The notes under the pieces are model-generated. The model worked only from the letters and a program-made list of their open reading frames with translations. It did no database searches and was not told the origin of the DNA. A stretch of 64,000 nucleotides of DNA, from the NCBI GenBank assembly GCA_022559845.1, contig CM040118.1, positions 237,941,224 through 238,005,223 of the forward strand. The letters run 5' to 3'. Origin of the DNA: Amorphophallus konjac (Eukaryota; Streptophyta; Magnoliopsida; Alismatales; Araceae). Made by a program: the position numbers and the translations under genes. This document shows positions 55,271 through 64,000 of this stretch, piece after piece (the stretch's first letter is position 1; each line of letters starts with the position of its first letter).

Positions 55271-55431
55271 GATATCTGACAGAATGCAATGCATCGACCA
55301 AGTGTTTGCATATGCAGTAACTAGCAGTAATGCATGTACACTAAACACAATGAATGGCTCACTTTGAAACTCTCACTGTGTTGCTATCATGAAAACAAGA
55401 TACCATATGCTTGTGCCTAAGGGGCACAACA

Positions 55432-55445
55432 TTCTCCCCCTTTTT
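55432..55445 (-). other. Polypurine tract of element F
   Basis: In sense AAAAAGGGGGAGAA. Further GGGGGAG tracts lie near 55486, 55574, 55590 and 55608 (sense strand). Confidence 0.92.
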
Positions 55446-56049
55446 GATGATGGCAACAAAGTGACAGTGAGTCACCAAACCAAATATTCTCCCCCTTTGA
55501 CATGATCAATAAGAAGGAATAACATGAGTGCAAAATGCAGAATACATGCAGATCTCCCTTAGAACAGCTCAAACTCCCCCTGAATGAATAACTCCCCCTG
55601 AATTGATTCTCCCCCTTTGAGAAACAGATGATCAAAGGTAGGGAAGGAACATGAATAGTGTAAGGGGTCACTACACAATAGCTGAAGCATTGGTTCAGAA
55701 AATGAGCATGATTATAAACAATTGTTAAAGTATAAGACTCAATAATATACAGTCTTGAAAAAGAATTTAGGTTTAACAGTGATAAAGATAGAGTAAAGTA
55801 GCTGACCACTGAAAAAGAGTTAGAGACTCCATTTATAGTAATGAATATAAGGCACATGGTTTTAATAGATAAGTCAGAAATAATACCCTTTGTGATTAAA
55901 CATGGAAGTTCAAGAAAGGCAACTTGAATATGTATTGAGAAAAATAATTTACACTCAATGACTTTTATTTTTCAAAGGGTTACAGCAGTTTATTTTTCAC
56001 TTTTGATTTTTCAGAAACTGAGCTAAGTGAATAGACTAGTGGCATTTAT

Positions 56050-56336
56050 GCTATTGACATTAGGTGTACACCTTGATCAGAGGCAGGTACCCCCAATTAC
56101 TAGGCATACACTACTAGATCTATTTCAGATCAAGACCCACAAGGAACAGTTTTCACCTTTGACATTAAGAGTATACCTTGATCAGAGGCCAGTACCCCTA
56201 GTTACTTGGTGACAAGTCCCCCTATAGAGTTGACCCTATGAACAGAGGTAGTCTGAAGCACTTCATGACTTATGAATTCTCCTGCTTCTTTGGAGGAGAT
56301 CACAGTTTCTCAGTACAATTCAGCCATTGCTCTGTC
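56050..56336 (-). promoter_or_regulatory. Conserved 3' UTR module of F
   Basis: Sense block 1 (56336 to 56240): GACAGAGCAATGGCTG, ACTGAGAAACTG, AAAGAAGCAGGAG, AGTCATGAAGTG and CTCTGTTC. Sense block 2 twice (near 56215-56155 and 56110-56050): AGTAACTAGGGGTACTGGCC, TGATCAAGGT and TTAATGTCAAAGG. Confidence 0.82.
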
Positions 56337-56807
56337 ACTGTGTTCAGCTCTTTGCTTTTATGATCTTATTTACTGCTGCCCTTATTTCTTTTAGAGTGAT
56401 TGTTGAAAAGAAACAGTACACACTCTATTTACCTTTTCTAGACATTTCCAGATTAACTCATTCAGGTAAAAAAAAACTTTTTCTACTCTAACCATGAGAC
56501 AAAGATTAAGAGCTATAAAAGTTTTCTTTTATCTCAAGTTCTGAAGTGCAGACACTTAACTCTTCAATTTATAAAGGTTAAACATTTAGTTCCTTTCAAT
56601 TTGTAAGTGTAATTCTTATAAATGAACAGTTACAATAACCACAGCTCAATGTATTAAACCAGAAGCAATGTTGTTGTTCAGTGAAGGTTAGGGAAATGAT
56701 AGCAATTGTTAAATAGTGATCGCAATAGGCATGAAGGTCCAAGAGCATCTGATGTTAAAGAATATGAATGAATTGAATGGGGATAATGAGAAGTGAAAAG
56801 GATTCAA

Positions 56808-57145
56808 AGTACTGAACTTAACTCTCAGCTCCCCCTCACACCAAGATGCAAAAATATGCTATGCAATGATCATTTCTTTTCAGATTTTTCAAATATGATG
56901 CAGTACACTGTTCTACATGAGGACTTGACCCTTGGTACTTGGCGAAGAACCTGGTCTCAAGGACCATCTCACACATAGTACTGAACTTAACTCTCAGCTC
57001 CCCCTCACACCAAGATGCAAAAATATGCTATGTAATGATCATTTCTTTTCATATTTTTCAAATATGATGCAGTACACTGTTCTACATGAGGACTTGACCC
57101 TTGGTACTTGGCGAAGAACCTGGTCTCAAGGACCATCTCACACAT
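56808..57145. repeat. Tandem duplication of 169 bp in F 3' UTR
   Basis: Copies 56808-56976 and 56977-57145 differ at about two positions, so the duplication is recent relative to F. Confidence 0.9.
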
Positions 57146-57706
57146 AGTAAGAACCTCCTGGTAGATTTCCCTGCCTTTTAGTAACTTACTATTTGATATA
57201 CCAGGGTTATGCAAGGAGATACAGTGCAAAGCAGATTTCATAAATAGTCATGCAAATGATATATGCAGACATGTGACACATGCATCGACTTCATGCACTA
57301 AATGACCCATTCTAACACAGTGCAAGGTATGCATCGACTACAACAATGATTTACGCAGTGCATCTAGCATCCTATTTACATAGTGCAATAAGTGCAAGAG
57401 AAGAGCATCAGATATGTGCAGAGTAAATTCAGTAGCTGAGTCTGGAATGCAGACTGATTAGCTAGACAAGAAGAGAACATCAGAAAATAAACAACCAAAT
57501 CAACATGACTTTCTCAATTCAATTCTGAAGGTAAATCACTTACCTGCTTTACCTGACTGATTTATTTTTACCCTTGGTGTTGCATCATATTTTTGACAAG
57601 GCCTCCAATTTCTTTCAGCTCTTAGAATTTTGGCCCTGCCTCTTGTCATATGCCTGAAGTAACTTTTTCTGTTTCATCAGTTTGTTCCCGGCTACCAGGC
57701 ATACCT

Positions 57707-60186
57707 GCAAACACACTTAGGGAGCAGGTTTTGGAACCCAAGATATTTTGGGCCCCAAGACAGAACCAGACATTTGAGAGTGAAAACATGACAAAGGCTG
57801 TTTAGGGATCTACATTTGTGTGAAAGTGGATGGTTTAGTGGATTCTACAGCTTGAGAGTTCTTCTTGTTATTTTTCTTTTTCTCCGCACCAACAGGTTTA
57901 GCTTTCTTTTTCTGGTGCTGTGATGGTTTTTGTGTAGTCCTGGCATTTATTTTATTAAAAGCATTGTTGTTTTTCTGCCAGTGCCTTGGCCAATGAGTGT
58001 ACTGGAAGTTGTCGCCCAAATTGGTCCTAGGCTGACCATAGAACCCCTGGTGACTAGGACTCCATGTCCTAAAATGACTATCCCATCTCCTAGCTGGCTG
58101 AGATCAATAGGGCTGATACCAAGTGGGGAAATTCTGATACCTAGACCTCATGAATGCAAGGTTCCACCCAAACCTATTAAGTGGTTGAGAATGAATGTTA
58201 TGATAGACTTGGGCTCTAGGGAAATAGGGATGAGCAAATTGGTTCCTAGCTGCACTTGGTCTCCCTGCCACCTTTGACCCTCTAGGTTTCTGAACTGACT
58301 TATATTGGGTCTTTTTCTGAGCAGTTGATGGTGATGGAGACTTAGCAGCCTTGGGCTGGGATTTTGATGTGCTAGCTGGCTGACCCCTAGCCTTGGACTT
58401 ATCCTTGGAAGAAGAGCATGCAGCTCTAGGCTCTACAACTTTCTGCTTTCCCTTGTCCTTAGCACTGGACACTTTTGATTTTACATTATTGAAAACAGAT
58501 TTTTCATTGACCATTTTTATGAGTGGTCCTTTATTCTTTTCTCCCAAGAATGAGATGGTTTTCAGTTCAAAACTATTTTTAGCTGAGGGATTAAAGCCGA
58601 GACCCTCCTTTCTGAAATTAACTTTTGACCCTAGCAAGGCATTTAGATTTTCTGTTCCTTTGGTCATGCTTTCAATGATTTTCATTTTGTTAGAATTTTC
58701 ATTTTCCAGATTTTCAATAGTTTTCTTCAATTCAACATTCACTGACAAGACAGCTTCATATTTTTCATTTGAAATTTTTATTTCATTTTCAAACTTCTGA
58801 ATTGACAATTTCAGTTCATCAATGACATTTTTCAGCAACTCATTTTCTTTCCTACAATCAATCACAACGTGCTTTAATTCATCAAACTCAGAACATGCAC
58901 TTTCAATTTTTCATTCTCTGATTTTAAACATGCAACTTTACCAGTAAGTGTTTTATCATTAACCAAAGAATTCATTTTCTTCTTCAAGTGTCTGTTTTCC
59001 TTCTTAATATCATTCGCTTTATCTAACAGATCTCCATAAGCATCTTCCCAATCAGAAATAGTATAATGTTCAAAAAGGGATGATACCTGATCAGACTCTT
59101 CTTCTTCTTCTCCATTCCTGGCCATCAAGCAGATGTCCTTTTTTGATTTTCCACTATCTGAGGAAGTGCACAGCGTGCCTTCTTCTCATCACTCCATGTA
59201 CTGACCATGGCCTTTGCCTTTGGCACTTTCTTCCATGGTCTTCCTTTGATTTTATGTAACTCTGGACAATCAGCCTTCATGTGGCCAGTCTTCCTGCAAT
59301 GATAACAAGCATTATCGTCAGATTTTTTAGCAGGTTTAAATTTATACCTGTTTTGCTTCCTGCTGTGGTATTTCCTGTAGACATTTTTCCCTTCTGTTCT
59401 AAGAAATCTTCTGAACTCTTTTGTAATCATTGCTAGTTCATCCTTTTCAAAATATGATCCAGATTGGCTCTGATCACTGGATGATCCATTGCATCTGGAC
59501 TGTTTTGAACAGCTATGCTTGGCCTTCAGAGCAATAGGCTTCTTGTATTCAAGCTCTTTAGCTTGAAGAAGATTCATCTCGTACGCCATCAAAGAGCCTA
59601 TCAGCTCATTTGGTTTCATCTTCTGTAGATCTTTTGACTCCTCAATCACAGTTGCTTTGGTATGCTATATCGGAGTCAGTGATCGAAGAATCTTCCTCAC
59701 AACATCATGATCGGTATGGCCTTTTCCCAGATTTCTTAGACCATTTGTTATGATGGTCAGACGAGCATACATATCGGTCACTGTCTCACCGGGCTTCATC
59801 CGAAATGCTTCATACTTTGTCACTAGCATATTAGCCCGTGTCTCTCTCACTTGAGACGTTCCCTCATAAATGACCTCAAGAGTATCCCACATCTGCTTTA
59901 CCGTCTTGCAGGCAGACACTCTATCAAATTCAGTGTGATTGAGTGCACATTGAATGGCATTGATGGCGCTCCAATTCAGAGTAGATTTCCTGATTTCTTC
60001 TCTGGTCCACAATTCCTCATTCTCATGTAGCTCATAGGGACCTTTGCTTATAATCTTCCAAATCTCGTAGTCTTTGGCTCTGAGGAAGACTTGCATCCGA
60101 TTCTTCCAATATGGGAAGTTGGATCCATCGAAGAATGGTGGCTTCGTAGTAGACTGTCCCTCTGCTGTTAACCCTCTAGCTTCCAT
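57707..60186 (-). pseudogene. Element F gag
   Basis: From the sense ATG at 60186: KPPFFDGSNFPYWKNRM, LWTREEIRKSTLNWSAINA, MWDTLEVIYEGTSQVRETR and TIITNGLRNLGKGH, the Sirevirus capsid. TAG at 59663-59665 is in frame. A CCHC knuckle CYHCRKTGHMKADC follows at about 59266-59308. A frame change near 59180 leads to NGEEEEESDQ and the SDWEDAYGDLLDK coiled coil; a second frame change comes near 58910, then LNALLGSKVNFRKEGLGF. TGA at 58104-58106 cuts a long basic tail, which continues in frame to a stop near 57810. A WVPKPAP tail and TAA end gag near 57710. Confidence 0.9.
57733..57755 (-). other. Gag-pol junction palindrome of F
   Basis: Sense GGGCCCAAAA ... TTGGGTTCC, followed by a gag stop TAA and TGTTTGCAGGTATGCC, then pol is lost after about nine codons. 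Confidence 0.7.
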
Positions 60187-60227
60187 GGCCGTTCCTCTTT
60201 AGGATGTTAGTCCTGCACAAAGAGTTA

Positions 60228-60240
60228 GGCTCTGATACTA
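60228..60240 (-). other. Primer binding site of element F
   Basis: Sense TAGTATCAGAGCC; the second base differs from the usual TGGTATCAGAGCC. Confidence 0.85.
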
Positions 60241-60242
60241 AT

Positions 60243-62774
60243 TGTTGGGACGCTAAAGGTGATCTAGAGGGGGGGTGAATAGATCAGCCACTCGTTAAAA
60301 AATTACTGCAGCAGAATCAAATGCGGAATGAAAACTTCTACTGAATAGATAATGGGCACAATGCAAATACCACCTAGAACATATGAAGAACCGTTCTAAG
60401 CAAACATCTACTGCACAAAGACAGAAATATAGAAGTTATGCAAACCACAAAACAAACACACAGTAGACAAAGGCTTTTAGGTGGTTCGGTCCTCCAGACC
60501 TACATCCACCCCACACTCAAGCCGAGTGTGGATTACTGCTGACTCACAGCTTGAACCGCTGGGACTCACAGCTTGCCTACAATCCGCTGAGCCTCACAGC
60601 TTGCTGTCTAGTGGAATCCTCCACTGCAACCGCTGGGGATTATAGCTTGACCCGTCCAGAGGCAGCATCTCTGCAAACGCTGACTAACATCTTGAACACA
60701 AGAGATTCGAAAACAAAACAAAAAGGCAAACAAACGAAAAGGAAATGTATCCCTGCAGGGAATATAGCTCAAACAAGTGAGCAAACCTCAGATTTGGTTT
60801 TGAACCAAATCTCTGAGGAACATCTCTCTCAACTCTTCACTCTCTCAACTCTCTTCCTTTTCTCTCTTTTCTCTTCTCTCTTCTTTTCTCTTCTGCTGGA
60901 TCGAAAGGGGCTCTTTGCTCTTCTGCTTTTCCTTCAAGGCTCCTGAATATTCGATATGTCTTCATCTGTGGACGAAGGCCTCCTTTTATAATCAGTCACA
61001 GCAGGAGCAGCACTGGGCGCGTGTCTTCCACAGTTCCCGCCCAAGTATTTTGGCCACGTGTCATCCTGTCAGCCCTTCCAACCTCGGATCACGTGCCCAA
61101 CGAACAGAGCCTGTCAGACAGAGAATTATCAGTTTAATGTCGACACCTTGTATAGACTACGTTCGAAGCAATGTATAGACTTGACGCAGTGTATGCAGCA
61201 CACCGATGCATTGTATAAACTTTGTAACGTGAAGACCATGTATTGACTTAGCAGTGTGTTATGCAGAATGCATCAAACAAAGTATGAACATCAAGAACGA
61301 ATGCACAATGACTGTATGGACTTTGCGCTGTAGAGACTTTGCAATGCGAAGACAAAGCATGTACAGACTATGCATTATGCAACCAGACGATGTCTAGACT
61401 TGATCATGACTGTCTAGACTCTAGTGAATGCATTCTAGACAGGCCCTGTACAGACTTGATGAGACGATGCATGCATGATGTATGGACTTGTCCAATGTAC
61501 AGACTTATCATGAGACGCTAAGTGAGACGGAGGATGATGTACAAACTTGAAGGGTAATGCATGCGATGTACAGACTTCCCAATTCAAGGGCTGTACAGAC
61601 TGGAGCAATGAATGTGCAGACTTGATCCAATGCAAGGCAAATGAATGTATGGACTTCACGATGTGTGGACTTGTCAGCACACGAAGTATAGACTTTGGCT
61701 CGTGCAAGCCAATCCAATGTATAGACTTCAAGCTCATGCAAGCAAAGCCAATGTATAGACTCGGCGTTTGTGTGAGCATGCGATATAAAGACTTTGTGTT
61801 GTGAACATAGGCTATACAGACTTGCTAACATGCATGAACAAATGGCATTGTATGGACTTGCACAGTTCTAGCTACAGTGCAATGTATAGACTTGGAAGCA
61901 TATGAACATGGCGCTGTACAGACTTTGAGTGAGAGCCCAATGTACAGACTTGGTGGAACTGAGCGTAGGTAAAGATTAAGAATGTATAGACTTGCTCAGT
62001 TCAGCACGTAGGTAAAGATGCCAATGCAGTGTACAGACTTTGAGCGTAGGTAAAGATAGCAATGTACAGACTTCAGCTCTAAGTCTATACAACTAATGCA
62101 GTGTACAGACTTTGCAAGAAACACTAGATGCTGTATAGACTTAGCCACAAGCTGAACAATCGGATGTATAGACTTGAGATGAATGCATGAACAGTCCGAT
62201 GTACAGACTTGCCAAATGGATAGACTTTAAGTCCGATGCGAAAGGCTGTACAGACTTGGATGATTAAACAAGCATGAATGTATAGACTTTGAAAGACACT
62301 GCATGAACAATATGATGCAATGTACAGACTTGCTATGCTTACGCATGGACCAAGTCTGTATAGACTTTGATGAAATGCATGAACAAGAAGGCGATGTACA
62401 GACTTCTTAACAGACACATGCAATGCAATGCACTGATGCAGTATATGCACAGAAGAAGCAATGCACCGATGGACCTGAAGAATGTGCAGACTTCTTAATA
62501 GACGCATGCAGCAACTATTTGCACTGATGCAGTATATGCACAGAAGAAGCAATGCACCGATGCAATGTATGCACAAAGCAGATATTGAACTGAAGCAATG
62601 GATGTATAGACTTGATATCTGACAGAATGCAATGCATCGACCAAGTGTTTGCATATGCAGTAACTAGCAGTAATGCATGTACACTAAACACAATGAATGG
62701 CTCACTGTGAAACTCTCATTTTGTTGCTATCATCAAAACAGGATACCATATGCTTGTGCCTAAGGGGCACAACA
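60243..62774 (-). repeat. 5' LTR of element F
   Basis: 2532 bp, same length as the 3' copy. Two-hairpin block 60480-60531, TATA box 60982-60990, G-boxes 61055-61060 and 61090-61095, word array about 61143-62615. The AAGCTGTG series in U5 is near 60540-60690. Confidence 0.95.
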
Positions 62775-64000
62775 ACTCAAAATAGAAACACCAAAGAATA
62801 GATAGCATAAGTACGCACCTGTTGTATGTACTATGTAGCACAAGGTAACACATCAGACTACCGCCAGACTCAGGACAGTCAACTAGACATGCTAACACAA
62901 TGATCCTTGAGTCACAAGACTCCGGTCAAGATCGTCTCACATCACGGCAACACGCCGTTAATCAGCCTAGTCCCTAAGCCAAAATCACAGTAAAACACAT
63001 TATGGAAGACATCATAGAATAGCCGGATCCATAACAGCAATAATGAAAGTCCACAATCGTTATGCCGCTCATTGGACTCACAATTCCGCATAACACAGAA
63101 ACACGGAACACGAGGGATCACCAAAACCCTTGAATCACATGGACACATAAATCGAAGTATGACAATATCTCAAAGCATCCAAAACCATGTCTCGATCCTC
63201 ACGGGATAGAAGAGACACTCACGAGGTCACGTGTCAACCACTAGGTCACAACCGGGTTGACTAGGAACCATAATGACCCTCAAAATAACACGAAACACAG
63301 CTAGGTACAATGGCACTCCCGAACACCCTATAACATGGTCGTAGCCCTCATACGACCTCCAAGACATCCACGGAACAATGGGCAAACCAAGGTGTCGAAG
63401 CCACCACAACCGGAAACCAAACTGGCAAAGAAAACACCCAAAAGGCTGACGCGGTCGCGAGATGGCTGCGCTAACACCTGACGCGGTTAAAGACTAGCCG
63501 CGTTGGCACAGTCGGGGTTCCAGACAAATCGCTTCTAGCCTATGTATGGAAAATACAGAAAAAGAGAAGAAGAAGATAGAGTCGACGCTTCACGAAGTGG
63601 AGTTGACTCGGAGACAAACGCAGTTACATACTAGCCGCGTTAGTCCTGACGTGGTTAAAAATTGACCACGTGAGTCCCAGACCTGGTACGCCAAGGACCA
63701 TGTCTGTAAGAAGACAAAGTAGGTGAAGGCGAAGACAGGCTGATGCGGTTCCAAGCCAACCACTTCTGCCAGATGCGGTTGAACGCCGGCCACGTTAGCC
63801 CACCGCCATATGCTTAAATCGACAAAGCCCGAAAAGTAGACGCGGTTCACGACTGACCGCTATAGAGGTCGAGAGACGAAAGAGGTTACTGGTGGACCGC
63901 GACTCGTCCTCCGATCTGAAAATTGTAAAATCACATAAAAACCCATTTCCCATGCCCCAATCATCCCAGAACGACGGGGAGACACTCATACATGCGATAT
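62775..64000. other. Unclassified DNA right of element F with inverted-word array
   Basis: No gene supported. From 63447 to 63900 about eight units of GACGCGGTT, 5-8 bases, GCCGCGTT occur (63447, 63480, 63617, 63648, 63741, 63771, 63839 and a partial one at 63881). By analogy with elements A and C this may be the LTR of another Ty3 element cut by the window edge. Confidence 0.5.

Larger units (their letters stand above)
52900..55431 (-). repeat. 3' LTR of element F
   Basis: In sense starts TGTTGTGCCCC and ends GCGTCCCAACA. Same module order as E: word array, G-boxes (53747-53752 and 53712-53717), TATA box (53639-53647), two-hairpin block (53137-53188). Confidence 0.95.
55446..57700 (-). other. 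3' UTR of element F
   Basis: About 2.25 kb from the lost pol to the polypurine tract; no gene supported. Contains the conserved module and a tandem duplication. Confidence 0.8.
52900..62774 (-). mobile_element. Non-autonomous gag-only copia element F
   Basis: Two 2532-bp LTRs (52900-55431 and 60243-62774) and duplication ACTCA (52895-52899 and 62775-62779). Sense is minus: 5' LTR at right, primer site, gag, 3' UTR, polypurine tract, 3' LTR at left. Pol is missing beyond its first few codons. Gag is Sirevirus-type with a CCHC knuckle and coiled coil. Confidence 0.94.

Noticed and set aside
54781..55311. A 176-codon minus-strand frame in the F 3' LTR (and 62124-62654)
   Set aside because: Same cause: it is the word array read in one frame, present in both LTRs with no recognisable domain.
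58393..58800. Plus-strand frame in F gag region
   Set aside because: Antisense shadow of the coiled-coil and EGLGF part of F Gag.

Overview
The window is plant nuclear DNA made almost entirely of nested LTR retrotransposons. I see no host gene that I can support. The plant assignment rests on initiator-Met-type primer binding sites (TGGTATCAGAGC), Sirevirus-type Ty1/copia elements, chromovirus-type Ty3/gypsy elements and a Cassandra TRIM carrying 5S rRNA sequence in its LTRs. The species cannot be told from the sequence.

Stack 1 (1-28242). Ty3 element A lies on the minus strand, and its internal region runs off the left edge. Its LTR (3384-5246 plus 26851-28242) was split by copia element B (5247-26845, 5-bp duplication TGGTG). 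B in turn was split inside gag by Ty3 element C (7933-18678, duplication TGACA). The two LTRs of C differ by only seven substitutions and one TA unit, so C is the youngest large insertion.

Middle (28243-30477). This stretch is unclassified. GC-rich word repeats flank a block that looks mitochondrial-like, and no gene is recognised.

Stack 2 (30475-52356). Copia element D lacks its 5' LTR and the start of gag. It was split in its 3' UTR by copia element E (37605-50144, duplication AAGAA). E was itself split at the end of gag by a Cassandra TRIM (43678-44399, duplication AGGAC).

Right part (52357-64000). A minus-strand copia element F (52900-62774, duplication ACTCA) sits in unclassified DNA that carries another GC-rich inverted-word array. 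E and F keep gag but have lost all of pol.

B, D and A have many lesions and C has two; none appears able to make its full protein set. The more interesting content is non-coding. All four copia elements share, despite divergent sequence: (i) a two-hairpin RNA structure in the LTR with compensatory changes; (ii) a conserved module in the 3' UTR; (iii) a G-box cluster just upstream of the TATA box; (iv) a conserved palindrome and TTTGCAGGT motif at the gag-pol junction; and (v) in the 5' part of each LTR, a long array of one short degenerate word that differs between families. The Ty3 LTRs carry comparable arrays of short inverted words. E and F lack pol but retain these signals, which suggests cis-acting roles in expression, silencing escape, packaging or mobilisation in trans.
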